The notes below the pieces were generated by a model. The model did not search any database. It saw only the letters and a list, made by a program, of their open reading frames with translations, and had not been told where the DNA came from. The position numbers and the translations under genes are program-made. A stretch of 64,000 nt of DNA from a virus, in the IMG/VR virus record IMGVR_UViG_3300027985_000627, positions 1 through 64,000 of that record. One strand, given 5' to 3'. Shown piece after piece: positions 1 through 7,343 of this stretch (positions within the stretch are counted from its first letter, which is position 1; every line of letters begins with the position of its first letter).

Positions 1-554
<554 letters not shown>

Positions 555-600
555 GTAAACGGTTACAATTAATTTACAACCTCTACTTTAGGAGAAGAAA

Positions 601-646
601 ATGGCAAACGAAACTACGTTTAAGAACGCCAAAATAGGTGACCGTG
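601..646 (+). repeat. 46-bp repeat, original copy
   Basis: The first 46 bases of the gene at 601 occur again, without mismatch, at 20924-20969. Here they lead into a coherent family protein, so this looks like the donor copy. Confidence 0.9.
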
Positions 647-786
647 TGTGGTCGCCGCACTATGGTAACGGGCAAGTGGCGTGTAATAGTGAAGACCACA
701 TACATGTGAATTTTGCACATGGCTTAAATTGCAGATACAATATTGAAGGTTCGCTATGGAACCGCAATCCCTCTTCTGGTCCGTAG
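601..786 (+). CDS. Small phage protein, N-terminal part of a frameshifted gene
   Basis: Sixty-one residues starting MANETTFKNAKIGDRVW, with GGAG 6-10 bases upstream of ATG. The pattern KIGDRV-x5-G-x-V then a loop ending in an EG turn and NP resembles small beta-barrel phage proteins; the gene at 4719 starts in the same way. The reading frame ends soon after NRNP. The frame one base back (next entry) continues with LFW-SVV-x-ITPPPRPKR, which is how this family normally carries on. The two entries are therefore probably one gene with a -1 shift near 769-773. Function unknown. Confidence 0.6.
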   Translation: MANETTFKNAKIGDRVWSPHYGNGQVACNSEDHIHVNFAHGLNCRYNIEGSLWNRNPSSGP

Positions 787-983
787 TCACCATCACCCCT
801 CCGCCACGTCCGAAGCGGATGGTGGAGAAGGAGTTTGTGCGTTGGATAAACGCATTTGACAACGGTACCATCACAACTCACGAAACTCTGTTTGAAGCGG
901 ACCATTTTGCCGAGAATATTCGCAAATCAAATCGTCTTGGTGAAGCAGAACGCATCGTCATCAAACGCCTGGTGGAGGAATAA
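756..983 (+). CDS. Small phage protein, C-terminal part of the frameshifted gene
   Basis: Seventy-five codons overlapping the previous frame by 31 bases. The first useful residues, SLFWSVVTITPPPRPKR, continue the preceding frame if one base is re-read at ccc (769-771). The rest contains a W-I-N-x-F-x-N-G-T-I motif and a FEADHFAENIRK helix. The ATG at 756 has only a weak upstream GAAGG, which argues against an independent gene. Whether translation is by programmed slippage, reinitiation, or not at all (mutation or sequencing error) cannot be told. Stop lies just before the next gene's ATG at 987. Confidence 0.55.
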   Translation: MEPQSLFWSVVTITPPPRPKRMVEKEFVRWINAFDNGTITTHETLFEADHFAENIRKSNRLGEAERIVIKRLVEE

Positions 984-986
984 AAA

Positions 987-1697
987 ATGGCAAACGAAGA
1001 AATGCTGACAAAACTCAAAAAGCTTTTGGCTTTGGCTGCTAACGCCGGCAGCGAACAGGAAGCTGAAACCGCTATGCGGATGGCTTCGAAAATCATGGCT
1101 AAGTACGGACTTGAATCTGTTTCTCTGGAAGAAGAAAAGTCCGGCCCGTTCATTGATTCGTTTTCTTCTGAAACCTGGATTGATTCGAACTCGGAATGGG
1201 AAGGAACGTTGTCGGTCATCGTCGTCGAATGCTTCAACTGTCGGCAGATCAGACAGAAACCCATTCAGAAATACGGCATCAAAGGCAAAATCATTTTCGT
1301 AGGCGAAAAGAAAGACCTGGTACTGGTTGAATGGTACTACAAGTACCTGAAACTGGCTATCTCTCGCAGGGCGGAACAGCATTCCAAGAAGAAGCGTGAC
1401 CAACACGCTTTCGCTATCGGAATGATTCTCTCTCTCAGGGAACGGTTACAGAAACTCCACAAGTACGTCGAGGAAGAACGCACCGAGGACACAACGGCTA
1501 TCGTTCTTCGGACTCAGGCTATGGTGGATAAAAAGTTCAGGGAAATGTTTCCGAGAGTAAAAGAAGTGAATGGTCGAAAAATAAGCAACCAAGATGCTTT
1601 GAAAAAAGGGCAAGCTGCTGGAGCAAAGCTTTCTCTTTCGAAGCCTATAAACGGCAGTAATGAAAGAAAATCTAACGGACCTTTGTCTTTGAGCTAA
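987..1697 (+). CDS. DUF2786-domain protein
   Basis: 236 residues, GGAGGA before the ATG. Residues 5-40 (LTKLKKLLALAANAGSEQEA, then AMRMASKIMAKYGLE) fit the DUF2786 signature: a leucine-rich helix followed by a helix ending LMxKYGL. A conserved central part (residues 85-150) contains an FVGEKKDL strand and a W-Y-Y-K-Y-L-K-L helix, followed by a basic SRRAEQHSKKKR stretch. DUF2786 proteins are common in phages and plasmids but lack a proven activity. The last 40 residues are basic and probably disordered. Confidence 0.7.
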   Translation: MANEEMLTKLKKLLALAANAGSEQEAETAMRMASKIMAKYGLESVSLEEEKSGPFIDSFSSETWIDSNSEWEGTLSVIVVECFNCRQIRQKPIQKYGIKGKIIFVGEKKDLVLVEWYYKYLKLAISRRAEQHSKKKRDQHAFAIGMILSLRERLQKLHKYVEEERTEDTTAIVLRTQAMVDKKFREMFPRVKEVNGRKISNQDALKKGQAAGAKLSLSKPINGSNERKSNGPLSLS

Positions 1698-1699
1698 AG

Positions 1700-1740
1700 G
1701 ATACAAGAACGGTGGAAGCAATTCTGCCGTTCAAAGGATC
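1700..1740 (+). other. Intergenic hairpin
   Basis: GAACGG (1707-1712) can pair with CCGTTC (1727-1732) around a 14-base loop, between the DUF2786 gene and the next ribosome site. No T-run follows, so termination is uncertain. Confidence 0.4.
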
Positions 1741-1768
1741 TTTTAACTCTAACTTGGAGGATTGAATC

Positions 1769-2074
1769 ATGGGAATCTATATCAACCCTGTGAACGGTGC
1801 CATAAAAGAACTTTTTCTTAAAAAATACGGAATGGAAATAACTTTGCAAGATGTAAAGGAATTCACCGACTACAAAGGGGAGTTCGCAGTTGTTTGCCTT
1901 GTCAATAACGGACTGTTTACAGCCGCAGCCGTTATGTACAACGAGAGAGAAAAGCAGGAGTTCACAAGGACTTCTGATCCTCGGCCTAAAACGTTTTTCT
2001 TGGTTCCAAAATCGGTTATGGAAGAAGGCGGAGTATCTTTGAAAGACCTCGAACAAGCTATCGGAGGAAATTAA
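1769..2074 (+). CDS. Hypothetical protein
   Basis: 101 residues with a strong GGAGGA ribosome site. I do not recognise the family. It begins with a short helix (NPVNGAIKELFLKKYG) and then alternates strands, including a VVCLVNNGLFTAAAVMYNE segment. It ends one base before the ATG of the DUF932 gene, so the two are probably co-translated. Confidence 0.6.
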   Translation: MGIYINPVNGAIKELFLKKYGMEITLQDVKEFTDYKGEFAVVCLVNNGLFTAAAVMYNEREKQEFTRTSDPRPKTFFLVPKSVMEEGGVSLKDLEQAIGGN

Positions 2075-2075
2075 C

Positions 2076-2951
2076 ATGACCACGAACGAAATGATCGAAC
2101 AGGCCCAGAAAATCGAAGAAATCAAAAACACCATCAGGTCTCAAAACCCGGAAGTGCAGTTCCCCAGGATCGTTAAAGAGCCTTGTTTTTCTCGCTCCAT
2201 CGACGGCACGTTTCATCGTGTGGCGAATCGCTTTAACGTGAAGAACGGCGACACGGGACTTTCGTACTCCATCCCGACGGGCGACTACAAGGTCTTCTCG
2301 CATGAAGAGGCGTTCTTCATGGCTGAGCAGGCTGTCAAAGACTTGCCCGAATACGGCAAGCCGGAATACAAAGTTCAATTCATCGGTGAAGGCGCCAAGA
2401 TGGTTCTCGGCGTCACCTTCCCGGAAGTCAAGATGGAAGTAAAAGTTGGCGACTTCGTTGCACCTGAACTTCGGATGTACAACTCCTACGATTTGCAGTG
2501 GGTGTTTCGTTCTGAATTCGGTGCTCGCCAGCTGGTCTGTACGAACGGCATGGTTGCTTTCAAGATTCAGAACCAGCAAACGAGGAAGCACCTGGTTTCG
2601 GTTCTCAATGTGGAAAGACTTACGGATGAAATCGGAGAACGTCTTGAGAACTTCTCCGAGCAAATCGGTCTGTGGTCTTCGTGGGCGGAAAGAAAGCTCA
2701 GCCAACTGGATTACGGAGTGATCGCTGAGGATCTTCCCTTCTCCGGACCTGAAAAGAAAAAGATGGTTGAGGAGATGAACATCATCGGCATGAACACGAC
2801 GGTCAAATCTTTGATTGAAAGCAACCAGCTTACGGCTTGGGACTTGCACTCTGCGGCTACGCAGTTTGCTACGCATGAGGTTCGGTCTGAAATTCGGAAG
2901 ATCGACCTTGAAGGCGATATTGAACGGGTCTTCATGCGGCACATGCAGTAA
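2076..2951 (+). CDS. DUF932-family protein
   Basis: 291 residues, GGAGGAAATTAAC before ATG. The middle of the protein carries the DUF932 hallmarks: a GDFVAPELRMYNSYDL segment (about 128-143) and GARQLVCTNGMVAFK (about 152-166). A helical C-terminal third follows. DUF932 proteins are widespread in phages and plasmids and often lie near recombination genes; no activity is established. Length is near the family norm. Confidence 0.75.
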   Translation: MTTNEMIEQAQKIEEIKNTIRSQNPEVQFPRIVKEPCFSRSIDGTFHRVANRFNVKNGDTGLSYSIPTGDYKVFSHEEAFFMAEQAVKDLPEYGKPEYKVQFIGEGAKMVLGVTFPEVKMEVKVGDFVAPELRMYNSYDLQWVFRSEFGARQLVCTNGMVAFKIQNQQTRKHLVSVLNVERLTDEIGERLENFSEQIGLWSSWAERKLSQLDYGVIAEDLPFSGPEKKKMVEEMNIIGMNTTVKSLIESNQLTAWDLHSAATQFATHEVRSEIRKIDLEGDIERVFMRHMQ

Positions 2952-2997
2952 GGTTCTTTAGATTCATAGGTTTCGGGGGCTTCGGCCCCTGGAACCA
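2952..2997 (+). other. Nested stem-loop element 1
   Basis: An inner GC-rich hairpin GGGGC-TTCG-GCCCC (2976-2989) lies inside an outer pairing of GGTTC (2952-2956) with GAACC (about 2992-2996). It sits directly after the DUF932 stop. No T-tract follows. It shares its architecture with the elements at 6371, 7276, 9786, 11328 and 13524. Confidence 0.6.
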
Positions 2998-3029
2998 AAT
3001 GAACAAGGAACAATCAGCAAAGGAGTTAT

Positions 3030-3290
3030 ATGAAAACGTTTGAGGTGGAGATCAGTTCCTTGCAAAACGAACCATTTATGGTCAAAGCAAGGACCGAGGC
3101 TGAGGCTGTTCGTCTAGCTATCGAACATTCATTGGAGAAGTATCCTGGCTTTTTTATTCGAATGGAAGAAATTTCATACGAATACAGGGATGCTGCAAAA
3201 GGGACTTTGTACGAGTGTGATGAGGAATTGTATCTTGTGGATCCTGGTTATCCGAAAGTCAAAGAGGTAAAGGAGGGTGAATGGAACTAA
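3030..3290 (+). CDS. Hypothetical protein
   Basis: 86 acidic residues with an AAAGGAG site. The start, KTFEVEISSLQNEPFMVKAR-x-EAEAVRLAIEHS, resembles small phage proteins with a beta strand followed by an x-EAE-A helix. Family unrecognised. Its last codons contain the ribosome site of the next gene, which starts 10 bases before this stop. Confidence 0.6.
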   Translation: MKTFEVEISSLQNEPFMVKARTEAEAVRLAIEHSLEKYPGFFIRMEEISYEYRDAAKGTLYECDEELYLVDPGYPKVKEVKEGEWN

Positions 3291-3556
3291 AGGTTTTGAT
3301 GATTGTAAACCGTGTCAACACGCAGGTTGCTACTGTCATAATCGACAATGGCAATCCTAAAGAAATCAACTGGAACTTCATCATGGCCAAAGGTTGGAAA
3401 GCAACCGTGGTTCTGTCTACGATTGAAGAAGTCCTTACCAACGCACACCAGATGCCCTTGTATGTCGCCAAATCTGTAGCCCACAAATTTCCAAACCTTC
3501 CCTGTGTAGACGAACTTTATGAAAACATAGGAGGAATCATCAATGGTCGAAACTGA
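3281..3556 (+). CDS. Hypothetical protein
   Basis: 91 residues starting inside the end of the previous gene behind AAAGGAGGGTGA. A strand-rich first half (VLMIVNRVNTQVATVIIDNG) precedes a helix with AHQMPLYVAKSVAHKF. No recognised motif. The stop overlaps the following small membrane gene by 14 bases. Confidence 0.6.
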   Translation: MELKVLMIVNRVNTQVATVIIDNGNPKEINWNFIMAKGWKATVVLSTIEEVLTNAHQMPLYVAKSVAHKFPNLPCVDELYENIGGIINGRN

Positions 3557-3704
3557 TTTTATATTAGAACTTGCAGGCATTGCCTTTGTTTCTGGTGCCT
3601 GTTTCGGTATGGCTGTCATGATTTGTATATTTGGTGAAGACCTAAAAAAAATACTGGTTTTTGACTGGGAAACCTGTGCTGAGCCTTATCAAGAAGGTGA
3701 GTAA
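3543..3704 (+). CDS. Small membrane protein (53 aa)
   Basis: ATG at 3543 behind AGGAGGAATCATCA, stop TAA at 3702-3704, one frame away from the preceding gene's end. One hydrophobic helix (LELAGIAFVSGACFGMAVMI) is followed by a charged tail (GEDLKK..., EPYQEGE). Probably an inner-membrane peptide of unknown role. It abuts the ATG of the next gene at 3705. Confidence 0.55.
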   Translation: MVETDFILELAGIAFVSGACFGMAVMICIFGEDLKKILVFDWETCAEPYQEGE

Positions 3705-4187
3705 ATGACGAACGAAGAAAAGCTGGTTGAAATTCGTGAAGCCCACAAAAGTTTGTGGGACTGGTTGGCTGCCAATCCTTGGAAAGAAAAAGAAGATTGG
3801 CCTGGTTGGAGCAGAAAAAAGAAAGTGAAAAAAAAGTACCTGGGTTTGAGTTACACAATTGAACATTGGTTTTTTAAATTCACTTTCGGTGAACTGTTCA
3901 TTCCAAACATGTGTTTTTGCTGTTTGGCTACAGGATTTTATCCTGGCAATGCTGTGGACGACGAAAACAGAATGGATTGCCGCTTTTGCCCGATTACTTG
4001 GACTGTGAAAGAACCGAACAAAGCCCGTCAAGACATTCAAGGCAACGAATGCGAGGAAGAGGATAACGCTGAATACGAAATTTGGAATTTTACAAACAAC
4101 GAACCGGAATATGACTGCTACGGTGAAGAAACTCCTGAACAGACCAGAATTAGACTTGCTCGTTGGATCAGCGATGCCTGGAAGTAA
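3705..4187 (+). CDS. Hypothetical Cys-rich protein
   Basis: 160 residues. A central C-F-C-C-L-x-TGF pattern followed about 20 residues later by C-R-F-C-PITW suggests one bound zinc. Tryptophan-rich N-terminus (WDWLAANPWKEKEDWPGW) and an acidic C-terminal half. Similar zinc-knuckle proteins are common in phage early regions; no function assigned. Confidence 0.6.
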   Translation: MTNEEKLVEIREAHKSLWDWLAANPWKEKEDWPGWSRKKKVKKKYLGLSYTIEHWFFKFTFGELFIPNMCFCCLATGFYPGNAVDDENRMDCRFCPITWTVKEPNKARQDIQGNECEEEDNAEYEIWNFTNNEPEYDCYGEETPEQTRIRLARWISDAWK

Positions 4188-4191
4188 GTAA

Positions 4192-4233
4192 TCAGCGGCA
4201 AGCTTTGTCAGGGAAGACGAGGCTTGCAACGGG
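4192..4233 (+). other. Intergenic hairpin
   Basis: GCAAGC (4198-4203) pairs with GCTTGC (4222-4227), loop 18 bases, in the gap before the gene at 4258. No T-tract. Confidence 0.35.
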
Positions 4234-4257
4234 TTATTAACTTCAAAGGAGGTTCTT

Positions 4258-4485
4258 ATGCACATTTCGGAAGTAAGAGAAAAGACGGCTGAAAATCTTG
4301 CTGTCGCAAACTTGGAGAAGGACCACTACCACCAGAGCATACGGCGTGGTGCTATGCTTTTGGTGAAGAAGCAGTTGCCGAAAGCTAAGTTTGTCACGCA
4401 GTACAGTTCAGGTTCTACTTTCTGGCATACTGAAAGAGGCGGATTCATGGTCACTAATGAAACTTTGTTGGAAAACCATTTGTAG
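4258..4485 (+). CDS. Hypothetical protein
   Basis: 75 residues, AAAGGAGGTTCTT before ATG. Basic helical N-terminus (REKTAENLAVANLEKDHYHQ) and a short beta-like C-terminus. Not recognised. It is followed directly by the zinc-finger gene at 4494, whose ribosome site overlaps this stop. Confidence 0.55.
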   Translation: MHISEVREKTAENLAVANLEKDHYHQSIRRGAMLLVKKQLPKAKFVTQYSSGSTFWHTERGGFMVTNETLLENHL

Positions 4486-4493
4486 GAGTGACT

Positions 4494-4709
4494 GTGCCGA
4501 AAGAAAAACTGATTTTTAACAAATCCAAGGTTCTGTTCGAAAAAGCATACATGGGAATGTGTCAAAGATGCAAAGGCACAGGCATTGCTCCGAAAGATAA
4601 AGACGGAAAATGTGTCCTGTGTAACGGATTCGGAGAACTTTGGATTTCTAGCTCTGGTTGGACTTTAGCCAAATGGGCTACACCGAACAAAGACGAAAAA
4701 CTGTATTAG
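4494..4709 (+). CDS. Small DnaJ-type zinc-finger protein
   Basis: GTG at 4494 is chosen because AGGAG (4484-4488) sits 5 bases before it; the alternative GTG at 4488 overlaps that site. Of 71 residues, the centre holds C-Q-R-C-K-G-T-G and C-V-L-C-N-G-F-G, two CxxCxGxG motifs as in the DnaJ central domain, expected to bind one zinc. Likely a protein- or nucleic-acid-binding adaptor; role unknown. Confidence 0.6.
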   Translation: MPKEKLIFNKSKVLFEKAYMGMCQRCKGTGIAPKDKDGKCVLCNGFGELWISSSGWTLAKWATPNKDEKLY

Positions 4710-4718
4710 GAGGATTGT

Positions 4719-5561
4719 ATGAGTCTGAAAGATTGCAAAATCGGCGACAAGGTTGCTGATTTAGAATTATACTGGGGCGAAGTTATGAGCATGAACGCTA
4801 ACGCCCTGTACGCCAGGTTTCCCAATCCTGAAGGACCGGCTATCATAACAGGCTACGACTACAATGGATCGAGATGGTTGGCTCCTAACCGAAAAATGCT
4901 TTTCACAATGGATGAAGTAAAGAACGGAGCTTTGAACGATTACTTGGAAAGAAAGAAAGCCATTTTTGAAGCTGGAATCCAAAAACGTACCAGAAAAAAA
5001 TATGGTGAATTTAAAACGTTTTTCGTCATGGAAAACGAACATGATGACGGTTTGTGTATAGCGTCGAAAGGACCTGTCTACTTTTCAACAGAAATTGCCA
5101 AAAAAATCAAAAACGCTTTGGACAACAGATCCTTCAACTGGGAAAACGGTCTTGAAGAAAAGAAAGAAGAACACCAACCTGAACCTTCCAAAGGTTGTAA
5201 CAAGTTTATTTTCTTATTTCGGTTGAATAAGAAAGAAAGGACCCTTGTTTCAAGCGGGTTGCTTTCCAACGTAATGATTGGAACTGGAGAAGGTCCTACT
5301 GTCGGGGCAGCTTTCAGAAATTGTCTTCTCAAAGAAGGCTGCAAACGTGGCGACGCTTTGGAAGAAGCTTACATGTCCAGCAAAGTTCACGAACTGTTCT
5401 ACTATCAGACTTTCGGCAGCGGATTGGAAGAAAATTGCGAATGGCTTAAAACTTTTCACAAAGTGATGAAAGACAGGGTTAACCAAATTCATCAATGCGG
5501 CAAAAGCAAAAGTGGATTTTCGATCTACTCCGTTCTTTCCGATGTCAGAATGTGTGGATAG
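4719..5561 (+). CDS. Hypothetical protein with KIGDKV-type N-terminal domain
   Basis: 280 residues behind AGGAGGATTGT. Residues 1-60 (LKDCKIGDKVADLELYWGEV ... YNGSRWLAPNRKMLFT) look like the small barrel encoded at 601/756: KIGD-x-V, then G-x-V, then a G turn and NR-x-LF. The remainder is helical and basic and unrecognised. It may be an elaborated paralogue of that family. Confidence 0.6.
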   Translation: MSLKDCKIGDKVADLELYWGEVMSMNANALYARFPNPEGPAIITGYDYNGSRWLAPNRKMLFTMDEVKNGALNDYLERKKAIFEAGIQKRTRKKYGEFKTFFVMENEHDDGLCIASKGPVYFSTEIAKKIKNALDNRSFNWENGLEEKKEEHQPEPSKGCNKFIFLFRLNKKERTLVSSGLLSNVMIGTGEGPTVGAAFRNCLLKEGCKRGDALEEAYMSSKVHELFYYQTFGSGLEENCEWLKTFHKVMKDRVNQIHQCGKSKSGFSIYSVLSDVRMCG

Positions 5562-5569
5562 GAGGAAAG

Positions 5570-5653
5570 ATGGAAACAATTATTTTGGTATGCGTTTTCT
5601 TGCTTGGTTTCATTGTCTGGACCTATTTGACTAGGAGGTACTGGGATGACTGA
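5570..5653 (+). CDS. Tiny membrane peptide (27 aa)
   Basis: ATG at 5570 preceded by AGGAGGAAAG. A single transmembrane helix (TIILVCVFLLGFIVWTYL) is followed by TRRYWDD, and the TGA overlaps the next ATG (5646). The ribosome site and the coupling support translation despite its size. Confidence 0.5.
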   Translation: METIILVCVFLLGFIVWTYLTRRYWDD

Positions 5654-5975
5654 AAGAGAAATGAACGAATGGGCCATAGAACTTCTTTCTTGGCTTGAAG
5701 ATGCTGTTTGGGACGTTGCTGCGTGTTGCATGAGCGATCCTGAATGGAAAAGCAAAGCCAAGAAAGCAAAAGTGAAGCTGACCAGAGATTGGTTGGCTGA
5801 CGAACTTTACAGTGACCCTGAAGAGGTTTGGGAGTTGCTTGGAGACCGTATCTGGGACGTTTGCAAAGGAGATAACGATACTATCATCGCTTTTTGCAAG
5901 ATCATCGAAGGTAGGGGCAGCTCCGCTGTAAAGAGAGCTATGCGAAAGGCTATTGAGAAGTATTCAAACTGTTAG
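5646..5975 (+). CDS. Hypothetical protein
   Basis: 109 residues, mostly helical and acidic, with AGGAGGTACTGGG upstream. Includes WAIELLSWLEDAVWDVAACC and a basic C-terminal helix (VKRAMRKAIEKYS). Not recognised. Confidence 0.6.
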   Translation: MTEREMNEWAIELLSWLEDAVWDVAACCMSDPEWKSKAKKAKVKLTRDWLADELYSDPEEVWELLGDRIWDVCKGDNDTIIAFCKIIEGRGSSAVKRAMRKAIEKYSNC

Positions 5976-5988
5976 CAAGGAGAAAATC

Positions 5989-6372
5989 ATGGGAAGCTTT
6001 TCAGAAATACTCAACGGACTCCCTTCTGACCGAGAATTGGCTGAACATGTAGAAGAAGTGGTGGACGAAACCATAAACTACGGAAATGCTGAAGGCGAAG
6101 CCAACTACGATTTCAAAGAAGAACAAGCTGAACCGTTGGTTCGTGAAATTTCGGCTATTTTGAAGAAATACGGAGTAACTGAATTCTTGTTCTTGATGCC
6201 TATCAGGAATTTTGCAACCATCAACTACTGCAAAATTACTTCTATAGCGGCGGCAAAGGTGATTAAAGTTTTCTTTTCATCCTCTCCTGAAGCAAGAGCA
6301 GTGTACGATTTGCTCAACATGCAAGCTGAGTTGAATATTGATAACAAAATAGAAATGGATCCTGACGCTTAG
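5989..6372 (+). CDS. Hypothetical protein
   Basis: 127 residues from the ATG at 5989, chosen for CAAGGAG 8 bases upstream; an in-frame ATG at 5953 lies inside the previous gene and has no such site. Acidic N-terminal half, more hydrophobic middle (EFLFLMPIRNFATINYCKI). Not recognised. Followed immediately by nested stem-loop element 2. Confidence 0.6.
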   Translation: MGSFSEILNGLPSDRELAEHVEEVVDETINYGNAEGEANYDFKEEQAEPLVREISAILKKYGVTEFLFLMPIRNFATINYCKITSIAAAKVIKVFFSSSPEARAVYDLLNMQAELNIDNKIEMDPDA

Positions 6373-6418
6373 TTCGGTATACATGAGGGGCCGAAAGGCC
6401 CCGAACAGTGGATCGAAC
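6371..6418 (+). other. Nested stem-loop element 2
   Basis: Begins within the stop codon with AGTTCGGTATAC, then the hairpin GGGGCC-GAAA-GGCCCC (6387-6402), and ends GTGGATCGAAC. GTTCG (6372-6376) can pair with CGAAC (6414-6418), while GTTCGG can alternatively pair with CCGAAC (6401-6406), so two exclusive folds exist. Near-copies stand at 7276 and 11328. Confidence 0.7.
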
Positions 6419-6438
6419 TTTAACGAAAAGGAGATTGT

Positions 6439-6606
6439 ATGGGATGGTTCATGTTTTCATTACTTGGAGTAGGAACCTTCACTTTGTTTATGGGAAAATT
6501 CACACTTACGGAATATCTGCTTTTCTCGATCATGATTGAACTTGGATTTTTTGGACAAAACATTCTTAACTACCTTCGAAGCATTGATGGAGGAGGTAGA
6601 GGATGA
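6439..6606 (+). CDS. Small membrane protein (55 aa)
   Basis: ATG at 6439 behind AAAAGGAGATTGT; stop TGA 6604-6606 overlaps the next ATG at 6603. Two hydrophobic stretches (GWFMFSLLGVGTFTLFMG and YLLFSIMIELGFFG) predict a small two-helix membrane protein. Function unknown. Confidence 0.5.
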   Translation: MGWFMFSLLGVGTFTLFMGKFTLTEYLLFSIMIELGFFGQNILNYLRSIDGGGRG

Positions 6607-6803
6607 AAGAACACAAAATGGTTGTGACGATTAGATTCCCGGATGACGTTCCTAAAAGGTTTGCTATGGACTATGTTCGGGAAGCGATCCTTAATTGGAG
6701 AGGACAATTCCATCCAGATGATCCTTTAAATTCTGTAAAGAAAAACTTCGTGAGCGTAGTTGGTTACAACCCTTACGTTCCTAAAAACGACAATTGGTAC
6801 TAA
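6603..6803 (+). CDS. Hypothetical protein
   Basis: 66 residues, start overlapping the previous stop (ATGA), GGAGG upstream. Pattern VTIRFPDDVPKRFAMDYVR suggests one strand and one helix. Not recognised. Confidence 0.55.
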   Translation: MKEHKMVVTIRFPDDVPKRFAMDYVREAILNWRGQFHPDDPLNSVKKNFVSVVGYNPYVPKNDNWY

Positions 6804-6842
6804 ATAACTTTTAAAACAAAACCCTTAACGTAGGAGCATGAA

Positions 6843-7277
6843 ATGCCCAAAACCATTTCGATGTATCAAACTGAGGACGGCAAAATTTTTCAGAACAAAG
6901 AAGAAGCCGAAAAACACGAACAAAGCTCGGAAACCTACAACAAAGTTCGAAGTGTTTTGCGGACATTCAGTGTTATGCCTCTAGTGTACCAAAACACGGT
7001 AGTTGATCTTATCGTGAAAAAGTATCCGAAATTGGTGGACAGTCTTCTTCTGAAAGAAGGAGAAGAAAAGAAAAACCACCGTAACGGGTACAACGATGTC
7101 AAGTTGCTGCTTTCCAAAGACCCGAACAAATACTGGCCTGTTTCGGAGATTCAGGAACGTCTGAATATCTCCTACAGCACTGTGAACAACCACGTGAACA
7201 AACTCCTAAAAGAAGGTCTCATTTCTCGCGCTCAGAAGGGTGTTTACCGAATCAACACTTTGACCAAGAACGTTTAG
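6843..7277 (+). CDS. Winged-helix DNA-binding protein
   Basis: 144 residues. The C-terminal 55 residues (about 83-138) read as a winged helix: a helix VKLLLSKDPN, a helix-turn-helix VSEIQERLNISYSTVNNHV, then NKLLKEGLISR and a wing with KGVYRI. The N-terminal part starts SMYQTEDGKIF-x-NKEEAEKHE, a motif shared by several phage proteins. Likely a transcription regulator of the early genes; target unknown. The gene lies between two copies of the GTTCGGTATAC stem-loop element. Confidence 0.65.
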   Translation: MPKTISMYQTEDGKIFQNKEEAEKHEQSSETYNKVRSVLRTFSVMPLVYQNTVVDLIVKKYPKLVDSLLLKEGEEKKNHRNGYNDVKLLLSKDPNKYWPVSEIQERLNISYSTVNNHVNKLLKEGLISRAQKGVYRINTLTKNV

Positions 7278-7323
7278 TTCGGTATACCAAAGGGGCCGAA
7301 AGGCCCCAAATGGTGGATCGAAC
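7276..7323 (+). other. Nested stem-loop element 3
   Basis: Same layout as the element at 6371: AGTTCGGTATAC overlapping the stop, GGGGCC-GAAA-GGCCCC, then GGTGGATCGAAC. The base changes between copies lie mainly in the loop flanks, not in the two conserved ends. Confidence 0.7.
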
Positions 7324-7343
7324 CTGTAACCTACGAGGTGAGT

